NCBI GenBank assembly: GCA_942493125.1
Contig: OW818667.1
Location: forward strand, 2,728,001-2,792,000
Direction: 5' to 3'
Source: Fusibacter_C sp942493125
GTDB lineage: Bacteria > Bacillota > Clostridia > Peptostreptococcales > Acidaminobacteraceae
Length of the DNA stretch: 64,000 nucleotides
The notes below the pieces were generated by a model that worked only from the letters and a program-made list of their open reading frames with translations, was not told the DNA's origin and ran no database searches. Position numbers and translations under genes: made by a program. This document shows positions 53,656 through 62,043 of the stretch, one piece after another (positions within the stretch are counted from its first letter, which is position 1; the number at the start of each line of letters is the position of its first letter).

Positions 53656-54267
53656 TTATTCAGCCGCAACTGCCGTAGCAGCCTCTGTGTCAACCACAAC
53701 TTCGGGCTCTGCTGCACTAGCATGTACAAGATTAAAAATGGTGATATCTGGAGCAGTAAAAACTCTGAAGTTCGGATCGTTCATAATTGATAAATCCGAC
53801 ACTTTGAGAACGTCGCCAAACTTAAGTTCTGAAACGTCAACATTGAATGTTTCAGTCATGTTTTCAGGTAATGTTTCAACTTCTATTGAGTTGACCAATT
53901 CTTGAGAAATGGCACCAACAGGTAATAACTCTTTACCAGTGAAGTTTAGACGTACGTTCATCTTGACTTTATCAGTTTTTGTGAGTGCTTGTAAATCCAC
54001 ATGAAGGATAGAAATACCGAATACATCCTTTTGCATGCTTTTTACGAAAGCCATAACTTCTTTGCCCTCAAGGTTGACATAAACTTTTGAGCCGATGTTG
54101 TTTTCTGCGAAAAACTTGTCAACTTCGAGTTTTTTCATCGAGATTGCTGTTGGATCCATGTGGCTACCATATAAAATACCTGGAACTAAGCCGCTTTTAC
54201 GAAGTTTGTTTGATTTATTTGATCCTAGAGCATCTCTTAAAGACGCGTTTAAAAATAATTTAGACAT
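53656..54267 (-). CDS. rplY: 50S ribosomal protein L25 (Ctc type)
   Basis: 203 residues: an N-terminal L25 domain (RDALGSNKSNKLRKSGLVPGILYG, LHVDLQALTKTDKVKMNV) and the longer C-terminal TL5/Ctc domain. It binds 5S rRNA and also serves as a general stress protein. The tail is Ala/Glu-rich and low complexity. AGGAGG precedes the ATG. Confidence 0.95.
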   Translation of the reverse strand: MSKLFLNASLRDALGSNKSNKLRKSGLVPGILYGSHMDPTAISMKKLEVDKFFAENNIGSKVYVNLEGKEVMAFVKSMQKDVFGISILHVDLQALTKTDKVKMNVRLNFTGKELLPVGAISQELVNSIEVETLPENMTETFNVDVSELKFGDVLKVSDLSIMNDPNFRVFTAPDITIFNLVHASAAEPEVVVDTEAATAVAAE

Positions 54268-54279
54268 ATAGTCCTCCTA

Positions 54280-54341
54280 GTGTTCGAAATTATGTAAACC
54301 GAACACCCTTTAAGTATACCACTTATTCAAAAAATATGCAA
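54280..54341 (-). promoter_or_regulatory. L25 promoter and 5' leader hairpin
   Basis: On the minus strand TTGCAT (54341-54336), 17 bp, TATACT (54318-54313). The transcript begins about at GTGTTCG (54306-54300), which pairs with CGAACAC (54286-54280). The hairpin ends a few nt before AGGAGG, so it could affect translation. Confidence 0.6.
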
Positions 54342-54372
54342 AAAATAGTAATTTAACAGAATATGTAAAAAA

Positions 54373-54395
54373 ACAAGTGTTATTTTAACACTTGT
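54373..54395 (-). terminator. Terminator overlapping the exonuclease stop codon
   Basis: Perfect ten-bp stem ACAAGTGTTA/TAACACTTGT with a 3-nt loop, then seven T on the minus strand. It covers the last codons and the stop. Confidence 0.85.
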
Positions 54396-55303
54396 GCTTC
54401 TTTCAATATTTCTATAGTATGTCCATTTGTTTTCATATCCATTGCGCGCTTCACTTTAGTGCCGTATGAGCCATATGCCCATCTCTTGCTGCCTTTACTG
54501 CCGATCAGGACATAATCCACATACGGACTTAATGATTCAGTGCAGCGACCGCCTCGTGCCATGAGCCACAGCTCGACGTCGATTTTACTGCCAAAATCAA
54601 AATCTCCAGTCAAGCAGAAGACTTTGCCTTTGAATTGAACCTTCTCGGCTTGGGATATGTCATCAGTCGCTGGATGAATCATGGATCGTGTTGATTCATC
54701 TTGTTGAAGTGCTTTACGCATATAATTATCATATGGTCGACCTGGATTTACACGTGGATTCATATGATCGTAGCGCATGCGAAAAATAGAAACCTCATCA
54801 TCTGTGAGACCGTATCGCTCGACGAGATAGTAAAATATACCTTGGCAGGCGCGGGCATCTGAAAGTGCTTCGTGATGTCGTTCCATGAGAATGCCCAAGG
54901 TTGCACATAAATAGTCAAGGCTATTGCGTTTGAATTTGAGATTGCGTCTCGCCTTATCCATGGTGCAGATATATCGAAAGATAGGACGCGGAAAACCATA
55001 GTGCACCAGTGTCTTTGTGAGGACACCAAGGTCAAACGTCGCATTGTGTGCGACGATGATGGCATCTGTAAAATAACAAGCAATTTCTGGCCATAAAACA
55101 CCTAGTGTCGGCTTATCTTTCACCATGGCTGGTGTAATTCCAGTCAGATCAATATTGAACCTATCAAAAGGCACTTCAGGATTGACGAAGTAGAGCCCTT
55201 CATGAACAGTGATGCCGTCCACGACGTGGATGATTCCCAAAGAGGAAATGCGGTCATTTTTGCGATTGGGCGTTTCGACATCGAAGTAGGTGAATGCGTT
55301 CAT
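54380..55303 (-). CDS. DnaQ-like 3'-5' exonuclease with C-terminal BRCT domain
   Basis: 307 residues. Exonuclease motifs: DVETP (Asp7, Glu9), HNATFDLGVL, and HHEALSDARAC (HxAxxDA). The C-terminal 85 residues form a BRCT domain (GKVFCLTGDFDFGSKID... VDYVLIGSKG). DnaQ-BRCT proteins are DNA proofreading or repair nucleases. Start at 55303 was taken for its AAAGGA site; 55396 adds residues without support. Confidence 0.9.
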   Translation of the reverse strand: MNAFTYFDVETPNRKNDRISSLGIIHVVDGITVHEGLYFVNPEVPFDRFNIDLTGITPAMVKDKPTLGVLWPEIACYFTDAIIVAHNATFDLGVLTKTLVHYGFPRPIFRYICTMDKARRNLKFKRNSLDYLCATLGILMERHHEALSDARACQGIFYYLVERYGLTDDEVSIFRMRYDHMNPRVNPGRPYDNYMRKALQQDESTRSMIHPATDDISQAEKVQFKGKVFCLTGDFDFGSKIDVELWLMARGGRCTESLSPYVDYVLIGSKGSKRWAYGSYGTKVKRAMDMKTNGHTIEILKEAQVLK

Positions 55304-55356
55304 AACCGTTCCTTTCTTTGGCAAAAGTGCTATACTGATTGCATGGGGGTGTTGAT

Positions 55357-56091
55357 ATGACTCAAAATTTAAAATCAGTGATAGCGATAAGTACAATTAT
55401 ACTTTTATTGGTCATATTTGTGAGCAGTGTGCCTGTATTTGCAAATGCGGCTGAACCACCGGCTTTAGTTATCATCGTAGCCGATGCACCGAGTGATCTT
55501 AAAGTCGGCGTCTATCATGATGCTGAATCAGTGTTTGTAGAAGGACGCAAAACAACAAATGCTATAGAAGCTCAAATTAAATTTTTTGGACGTGACTTAC
55601 CAGATAATGAGGAATATGTTTTAGAAGTGAAATACGGAACAGAGCGCTTTGAAATCACGATTGATAAACCGCAAAATACGTATCATGCGACGTACTCGCT
55701 AAACTTAAAAGAAAAAACATTATTGCCAGGTGAAACACTTATGCGCAATGTTACACTTGTTGGCTTACGCGTCGGTTTGACACTTCTGATCGAAGGGACT
55801 ATCTTCTGGTTATTAGGCTTTAGAAAACGCATCACTTGGTTATTATTTTTGGCCATCAACCTGCTGACTCAAGGCGTACTCAATCTCATGCTCGCAACAA
55901 ATCCCGTTTCAGCCAGTTACGTCATATTCGGTCTGATTTTTGGCGAAATTTTTGTCTTTATAGTCGAATGGATTGCTATTCTCAGTTTGGTCAAAGAACA
56001 CAGTCAAGCAAAGCGATTTGTGACTGTGACATTAGCTAACTTTGCAAGCTTAATACTTGGCGGTTACCTAATCTCAATATTGCCAGTATAA
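55357..56091 (+). CDS. Secreted/membrane protein, unknown
   Basis: 244 residues. N-terminal signal-like helix (IAISTIILLLVIFVSSVPVFANA), a beta-rich exterior domain (about 30-140), then three to four membrane helices (GLRVGLTLLIEGTIFWLLGF, WLLFLAINLLTQ, VIFGLIFGEIFVFI, LANFASLILGGYLI). No family assigned. It diverges from the exonuclease gene with 53 bp between. GGGGGTGTTGAT precedes the ATG. Confidence 0.7.
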   Translation: MTQNLKSVIAISTIILLLVIFVSSVPVFANAAEPPALVIIVADAPSDLKVGVYHDAESVFVEGRKTTNAIEAQIKFFGRDLPDNEEYVLEVKYGTERFEITIDKPQNTYHATYSLNLKEKTLLPGETLMRNVTLVGLRVGLTLLIEGTIFWLLGFRKRITWLLFLAINLLTQGVLNLMLATNPVSASYVIFGLIFGEIFVFIVEWIAILSLVKEHSQAKRFVTVTLANFASLILGGYLISILPV

Positions 56092-56133
56092 GGTCAAGCG
56101 AATATAAGTGTTTGAGCTACGCTATATGTTTAT

Positions 56134-58566
56134 TTAAATAATTTTTAGAAAGGCATCTACGACGACAGGATCAAATTGCGTCCCTGCGTTATTGACAATT
56201 TCTTCGATTGCCTCAATTTTTGTTCGTACGGCACGATATGGTCTGTATGAGACCATGGCTTCAAAGGCATCCGCCACTGCGACGATGCGAGCAAGTTTGG
56301 GGATGGCTTCACCAGAAAGCTGTTGTGGATAGCCCAGACCATCCCACCTTTCATGGTGGGAAAGGGCGATTTCAGCGATGGAGGCGTAAAGGTTGACTGA
56401 TTTAAGAATCTGATACCCTGTTTCGGTATGGCGTTTTATGTCGATATATTCACTCTCAGTTAAAACGTCAGGCTTGTTCAATATTTCTTCCTTGATGGAT
56501 ATCTTGCCAATATCGTGCAGCTTTGCACCATTTTCGAGATCCTTCAGTTCTTGTACGGTCAAGTCCAACATTTCGCCGATCAATCGAGAAAGTCTGCCCA
56601 CTTCAGAAGCGTGATGGCGTTCGACCTCGCTGCTGTCGTTCAAAGTATCGATAATCCCCTTGACCGTTTGATAGCGCATGCGTTGGCTTTCGTTGAGCTT
56701 TCTGCTATACATATGATCTTCAGCTTTAATAAAAATGTCTTTGAGATTTTCTTCAGCTACTGTTTTGGTTTCGAAACCGATGGAGACAGACAACTTGATT
56801 GCGCCGAAATCTTCATCTTCAATATTTTGATAGATGCGGTTTACGATGATATCTGTATCCGTTCGGTTCGTTCTCGGGAGCAAGACCACAAACTCGTCGC
56901 CGCCAAAACGTGCTATGATGTCTTCCGCCCTAAAGCAGTGATGAAGCACACTGGAAACGCGTTGCAGCAAAGCATCGCCCATGAGATGACCAAATGCGTC
57001 GTTGGTAAGCTTTAGACCATTGACGTCGATGAGTACGAGAGACAACGGCAAGTTTCTGGATGTGTCGAGACGTCTTGACTCTTCGTCGAAGAAACGACGG
57101 TTGTAAAGGCCGGTCAACTGGTCACGGTAGCTAAGCTTCTCTATGAGCATCAGGTTTAATTGTTGTTCAGTGATATCGCGGACGATGCAGACGACATTTT
57201 GGTTTGCCGCTCTGATAATGCGCGCTTCATAATAAATGGTTGCATTGTCGACCACGAGGCTGTATTCAAAGGTTTGAACATCGCCATGGTCCAGTGCATG
57301 ACCGATGGCGATCATAGCCTTACGGGCAACATCAGCAGGCATGACTTCGAAGACATTTTTACCAAGGAATGAACGCATCCGGGCATATAATTCTTGATCA
57401 CTGGGATTGGTTTGGAACTCGAGAAAATCTCCCTGTGCATTGATTACAAAGATGATGTCTGGATGAATGTTCAATAAGGCTCTCACATGTGATTCGCTTT
57501 CAGTAAGCGCAACAAATAACCCTTCTGTCTTTTCGAGCTCAAGGTTAATGGATTTTCTGATGATATTGAAGGCATCGTTTTCAGATTCAGGTAGGCGATA
57601 TGTGACACCTTTTTGTACGATTTTTCGAATATCCTTATCGATCGCATAGAGCGGATTGATGATGTAGAGGCGCTGCAAAATACTGAATAGTCCGAACATC
57701 AATGAAACAGAGAGTAGTGTCAACAAAAATGTCGCGAGCAGCTGGCGATTGGATGTCAGATAGACTTTTTCGGGAATGAAGCTTGCAATTGTCCAATCAG
57801 TATTTGAAATCTTTCCGAACGACAGGTAGCCACGTACACCATCAAGCGTTATCAATGTTGGACGTTCTGAACCTTCCGCTAATATACCTGCAAGGCTGGT
57901 GGAAATATCATCCACACTGTATAGCTCAACCGCAGCGCTTTGTGCCAGCTTTGGATGGGCGATCAAGTTGTTTTGTGCATCAATGAGGAACGAGTACCCG
58001 TTGTTGCTGATCACTTGGTTGTTGATCATTTGAATAATGGCATCCAATTGGATATCACCTGCGATGACGCCAAGCAATTCTTGATCTTCTCCATAAACGG
58101 GCTGTGCGATGGTGATTATGACATGATCCTTTGAGGCATTGAGAAAAGCACTGGTATAAATGAGTGCGTCTTCTTGGACAGCTTTCACATACCATGGACG
58201 CGTACGTAAATCAAAATTCGCAGGTGGCATCCAGCCACTACCGTTGATCATCTCGTTATCTATTGAACCGAAATAGATGGAGGCGAATGTGGGATTTTCT
58301 TTTAAAAGGGCTTCAAAATAGTCGAGTCGCAACGAATCATCGCTAGATAGCCTTACGAAAGCACCTGCATCGCGGATGACTTGACTTTTTTCAGTCAATC
58401 TCCCAAGTACTTGATGTGTGATGTTTTCTCTGGCGAAGACGATATTCTCTTTGACTTCACTTACGACGACTTCTTTAAATGCACGGTATTCAATGGTCAT
58501 CCCGATGATTACGATAAGCGCGATGGCAATACCGAGTGCATAAAATCTAAAAATCAAATTTTTCAT
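56134..58566 (-). CDS. dCACHE-PAS-GGDEF-HD-GYP c-di-GMP protein
   Basis: 810 residues. Membrane helices near 7-25 and 285 flank a double-CACHE sensor. A PAS-like segment (about 355-470) precedes GGDEF (ARFGGDEFVVLLP, intact) and HD-GYP (LHDIGKISIKEEIL, HHERWDGLGYPQQL). Both synthesis and breakdown of c-di-GMP are possible in one polypeptide. GGAG lies before the ATG. It is downstream of, but terminated apart from, the SLH gene. Confidence 0.9.
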   Translation of the reverse strand: MKNLIFRFYALGIAIALIVIIGMTIEYRAFKEVVVSEVKENIVFARENITHQVLGRLTEKSQVIRDAGAFVRLSSDDSLRLDYFEALLKENPTFASIYFGSIDNEMINGSGWMPPANFDLRTRPWYVKAVQEDALIYTSAFLNASKDHVIITIAQPVYGEDQELLGVIAGDIQLDAIIQMINNQVISNNGYSFLIDAQNNLIAHPKLAQSAAVELYSVDDISTSLAGILAEGSERPTLITLDGVRGYLSFGKISNTDWTIASFIPEKVYLTSNRQLLATFLLTLLSVSLMFGLFSILQRLYIINPLYAIDKDIRKIVQKGVTYRLPESENDAFNIIRKSINLELEKTEGLFVALTESESHVRALLNIHPDIIFVINAQGDFLEFQTNPSDQELYARMRSFLGKNVFEVMPADVARKAMIAIGHALDHGDVQTFEYSLVVDNATIYYEARIIRAANQNVVCIVRDITEQQLNLMLIEKLSYRDQLTGLYNRRFFDEESRRLDTSRNLPLSLVLIDVNGLKLTNDAFGHLMGDALLQRVSSVLHHCFRAEDIIARFGGDEFVVLLPRTNRTDTDIIVNRIYQNIEDEDFGAIKLSVSIGFETKTVAEENLKDIFIKAEDHMYSRKLNESQRMRYQTVKGIIDTLNDSSEVERHHASEVGRLSRLIGEMLDLTVQELKDLENGAKLHDIGKISIKEEILNKPDVLTESEYIDIKRHTETGYQILKSVNLYASIAEIALSHHERWDGLGYPQQLSGEAIPKLARIVAVADAFEAMVSYRPYRAVRTKIEAIEEIVNNAGTQFDPVVVDAFLKII

Positions 58567-58671
58567 TCATTCGCTCCATAGTTCCGCATTTATTTGCATT
58601 ATCATTATAGCATAAAGTTTCGAAAGTGGGACTTATATTGTATACCCAATTATAGGGCATATTATTAAAAT

Positions 58672-58709
58672 AAAACACCTAAATGCAAGTTGAAGCATTT
58701 AGGTGTTTT
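58672..58709 (-). terminator. Terminator of the SLH gene
   Basis: Fifteen-bp stem AAAACACCTAAATGC/GCATTTAGGTGTTTT, then a T-rich run (TTTTATTTT) on the minus strand. Confidence 0.9.
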
Positions 58710-58744
58710 TAGGTGAGTGTGTAAATCTGTGTGACAATTTTAAA

Positions 58745-60145
58745 CTATTTGATAACAACTATATTTGCGTCAAGAGTAACTGCAGTTTGTGCATATAAAC
58801 GACCATTAATTGAAGCATTTGTGCCTAAAGATATATTTGTCATAGCTAAAATGGTGCCTTCAAAATGAGCGCCAGTACCAATAGTAACCGTATCAGCTGC
58901 TTGCCAGATGATATTGCTCGCTTGTGCGCCTCCGCTTAAGATGATGTTTACGCCGCTCGCGATGGTGATGCCATCAGAGACTTGTAAAATCCAGACATCT
59001 GTTGAAGAACCGTTGAACGTTACATTTGTGTTTGCACTGATTCCAGTGCCCCATTTGTAGACGCCTGGTGTCAATGTCTTGCCGCTTAAGTCGCCAGCGT
59101 ATAATTCAGTATAGTTTGCAGCTCTACCTGCAGCGTCCACGTAAGCTGTTTCCATGTTGCTGATCGCTGTAGTGAGGTTGCTAGGTGTTGGTGATGTATA
59201 ATCAGAGGCATATGCTTTTCCAGTTAATTGACTAGAAGTTCCAAATTGATTGGTTGCATCCATCGTCAGTGAAAAGCCAGTAATACCCGTTGAATCGATA
59301 GGGCTAACGCCGATATTACCTGTGATTGCTGAGGTAGGAACTGTTGAGATGCCCGATTTTGCAAGGATGACAAAATTGCCAGCCGCGCCAAGTGTTACAG
59401 GTGCTATAGTGCCTACGACTGGTACATTCGTTGTTGGATTTGTCGTAGGTTCTGTTGAAGGGTTAGTCGTAGGGTTGGTTGAAGGTTCCGTAGGATTTGT
59501 ACTTCCTGAAGTGGTAGGTTCGGTTGACTCTTGAATAGGTGAATGATTATAGCTATTTAAGATAGATACCAAAGCCTCTGCTCTGGTAATTGAAGCCGTT
59601 GGTCTATAGCTGCCATCCGGATAGCCACTGATGATGCCTGCTTCTTCGATGGCGATGATCGAATCATTGCTCCACGCTGGAATCTGAGCAGCATCGGTAA
59701 AAATCGACGTGCTTGCTACAGGAGTGAGCGATAATAGATTGTTAAGTATCATTGCGACTTCTTGTCTTGAAATAGACAGCGCTGGTTTCATGGTTCCATC
59801 GGTATAACCAGTGACATAATTCTCATGGGTTGCGATAGCAACATCATTTGCATACCAAGCACTTGCATCAACATCAGAATACACTACATTTGATGGCGTC
59901 GCATAATTGTATATGTTGTTAATCAAAGCAAAGAACTCTGCGCGTGAAATAGATTGATCAGGTTTGAAAGTCATATCTGGATAGCCATTGACATCCCCAG
60001 ATTCTATAGAAGATTGAATCGTTTCTTTAGCCCAGTGCGTGTCATAATCGGTAAGTGTTGTTACTCCGAAAGCTGTTCCGAAAGAAAGTGTGATCAGTAA
60101 CAAACTCATGACAATGGCAATGCTTTTAGTTTTAAATAATTTCAA
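58745..60145 (-). CDS. SLH-anchored ice-binding-like (DUF3494) surface protein
   Basis: 466 residues. Signal peptide (KLFKTKSIAIVMSLLL... AFG), three SLH domains (about 20-205: TDYDTHWAKETIQ, YSDVDASAWYANDVA, FTDAAQIPAWSNDSII), a Thr/Pro/Asn linker of TNPT-type repeats (about 210-250), then a DUF3494 beta-solenoid (LGAAGNFVILAKSGIST, TGNIGVSPIDSTGITGF, GRLYAQTAVTLDANIVVIK). SLH domains bind cell-wall polymer; DUF3494 includes ice-binding proteins. Start is TTG 60145 because GAGGAGG lies 6 nt upstream; the ATG at 60184 has no such site. Confidence 0.88.
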   Translation of the reverse strand: MKLFKTKSIAIVMSLLLITLSFGTAFGVTTLTDYDTHWAKETIQSSIESGDVNGYPDMTFKPDQSISRAEFFALINNIYNYATPSNVVYSDVDASAWYANDVAIATHENYVTGYTDGTMKPALSISRQEVAMILNNLLSLTPVASTSIFTDAAQIPAWSNDSIIAIEEAGIISGYPDGSYRPTASITRAEALVSILNSYNHSPIQESTEPTTSGSTNPTEPSTNPTTNPSTEPTTNPTTNVPVVGTIAPVTLGAAGNFVILAKSGISTVPTSAITGNIGVSPIDSTGITGFSLTMDATNQFGTSSQLTGKAYASDYTSPTPSNLTTAISNMETAYVDAAGRAANYTELYAGDLSGKTLTPGVYKWGTGISANTNVTFNGSSTDVWILQVSDGITIASGVNIILSGGAQASNIIWQAADTVTIGTGAHFEGTILAMTNISLGTNASINGRLYAQTAVTLDANIVVIK

Positions 60146-60323
60146 ATGGTCCTCCTCATGCTCATTCCAATGAATGGCTGGCAACTCTGTTAATAGTTGT
60201 TAACACTAAGTATACGCCGATTAACAAAAAATAACAATAAATATATTTTTTTCCTGCTGATTGGAACGCCTTGAGTGGCACACAAAAAAGGGGTTTGGCA
60301 CATTATCCAATGAATCGCTGTTG

Positions 60324-60358
60324 TGAAATAAATTTCAAAATGATTGAAGTAAATTTCA
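60324..60358. promoter_or_regulatory. Paired palindromes, likely enhancer-binding sites
   Basis: TGAAATAAATTTCA (60324-60337) and TGAAGTAAATTTCA (60345-60358), centres 21 bp apart, on one face of the helix. They lie about 110-145 bp upstream of the sigma-54-type promoter start, the usual position for NtrC-family activators. Confidence 0.65.
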
Positions 60359-60441
60359 AAATAATGGCCGTTTTCAACATTGTTAACATTTTGTCATTTG
60401 TGAACGGCATGAAATAACACACTTCATAAGATTGTTAAGAG

Positions 60442-60458
60442 TTGGCACACTATTTGCT
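60442..60458 (+). promoter_or_regulatory. Sigma-54-type promoter of nhaC
   Basis: TTGGCACACTATTTGCT: TGGCAC, 5 bp, TTGC, with the -24 GG and -12 GC exact. Start expected near 60469, about 25 nt before the ATG at 60494. The rest of the 348-bp gap back to 60146 holds an AT-rich region and no other gene. Confidence 0.8.
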
Positions 60459-60493
60459 CTATTCATTAGTAATTAATTTAAGGGGGAAATAGA

Positions 60494-61949
60494 ATGAACT
60501 CAGTAAGAAAACCATATTTTTATGAAGCTTTGTTATCATTTGGAGGCTTGATGCTCGTTATGGCTGTTGGCATCGCAGTATTTGGTGCGAACCCACATAT
60601 ACCGATGCTGATTGGTACGGCCTTTGCATCTGTCATCGCGTTGAAAATCGGATTTGATTGGAAAACGATTGAGGAAAGCATGTTCGATGGTATAAGACAA
60701 GCTTTGCAAAGCCGTTGTTATTTTAGCCATCATCGGCGTCCTAATCGGTGTATGGATTCTTTCAGGCGTTGTGCCATCTATGGTCTATTTTGGATTAACG
60801 ATCCTGACGCCACAGATATTTTTAGTGGCTACGGTTTTAATCTGTTCAGTAACGTCTCTTGCAACAGGTACTTCTTGGGGTACAGCAGGAACAATCGGTA
60901 TCGCATTGATGGGTATTGCAAGTGGCCTTGGCATTCCAGCACCAATTGCTGCCGGTGCCATCATATGTGGCGCGTACTTTGGCGATAAAATGTCGCCACT
61001 ATCCGATACGACGAACCTTGCGCCTGCAATGGCTGGAACCGACGTCTTCACACACGTTAAATTCATGGTTAGGCCGACGATTGTCGCTTATGTGATCACA
61101 TTAGCCTTCTTTGGCGTATTGAGCATGAAATTTAGTGCGACAAGTGTCGATATCACAGCGATTCAAGCTATGAAAGACGGTTTGAAAGATAGCTTTACGA
61201 TTTCTCCATTTTTATTGATTCCACCACTTGCAGTCATCGTGGCAATCTCTAGAAAAGTACCAGCTATCCCAGGTATTTTTATTGGTATTATTTTAGGCGC
61301 TATTCTTGGCCCTATTTTCCAAGGGGTTGACTTTGGTCAAATCCTTGAAGTGAGCTACAGTGGCTTTACAAGTGAGACTGGCGTAGAAACCATCGATTCA
61401 CTGTTGACAGCTGGCGGCTTGATGAACATGATGTATTCTATTTCTCTTACGATTTTGGCTATGATGTTTGGCGGTATCATGGAAAAAACGGGTCAACTCG
61501 AAGTCATCGTAGAAAAACTTGTTAAAGGGGTTAAAACTGCGCAAGGTCTGATCATCTTAACGATTGCAACTTGTCTTGGCAGCAACATGACAATGCCAGA
61601 GCAGTACATTGCCATCGTACTTCCTGGACGTATGTATGCCAACACGTACCGTGAAATGGGCCTACATCCAAAAACGCTTTCAAACGCACTCGAATCATCA
61701 GGTACACTTTTATCTGCACTGGTTCCTTGGAATACATGTGGTGTATTTTTATTAGGTGTCCTTGGCGTTAAAACGCTGGATTACTTACCATACGCTGTCT
61801 TCAACTACACCATGCCTTTAGTCGTTATCGCTATGAGCTTCATGGGCTGGACGGTTGCTAAGATCAGTGATGATCCATCTACGGTGAACTATAATAAAAC
61901 AGACGCATCACACGATGTAACATCAGTGCCTGCAGAAGCAATGGCATAG
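60494..61949 (+). pseudogene. nhaC: NhaC-family Na+/H+ antiporter, interrupted by a +1 frameshift
   Basis: The first frame gives MNSVRKPYFYEALLSFGGLM to IRQALQ, then diverges. The second frame continues AVVILAIIGVLIGVWILSGV and runs through CSVTSLATGTSWGTAGTIG, GDKMSPLSDTTNLAPAMAG to 61949. One extra A at 60708-60710 (TTGCAAAGCC) accounts for the break. Together about 485 codons, the normal NhaC size. Inactivation, sequencing error, or ribosomal frameshift are all possible; no slip motif is evident. If intact, it exchanges Na+ for H+. The second part could start at ATG 60771, but it lacks a ribosome site. Confidence 0.85.
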
Positions 61950-61956
61950 TCCACTT

Positions 61957-61985
61957 TTGTAAAAAGACATTAAATTTGATATAAT
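61957..61985 (+). promoter_or_regulatory. Promoter for the downstream histidine kinase
   Basis: TTGTAA (61957-61962), 17-bp spacer, TATAAT (61980-61985). The transcript would begin near 61992, in the following hairpin. Confidence 0.55.
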
Positions 61986-61989
61986 AAAT

Positions 61990-62029
61990 GAGGAATTGGG
62001 CGCTGTTCCAATTCCTCTATTTCTTTTTT
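61990..62029 (+). terminator. nhaC terminator
   Basis: Ten-bp stem GAGGAATTGG/CCAATTCCTC and a T-rich tail (TATTTCTTTTTT). It may also form the start of the kinase transcript. Confidence 0.85.
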
Positions 62030-62043
62030 GAACTGGAGTTGTG

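Noticed and set aside
56515..57015. 166-codon frame opposite the GGDEF domain
   Set aside because: Covers the catalytic GGDEF codons in antisense; no protein family features.
60294..60311. Second TTTGGCACATT motif as another sigma-54 site
   Set aside because: The -12 GC element is missing at the required spacing.
60775..60988. Tail of the first nhaC frame as a separate protein
   Set aside because: Past the frameshift the translation is Cys/Arg-rich and unlike NhaC; the other frame carries the family sequence.
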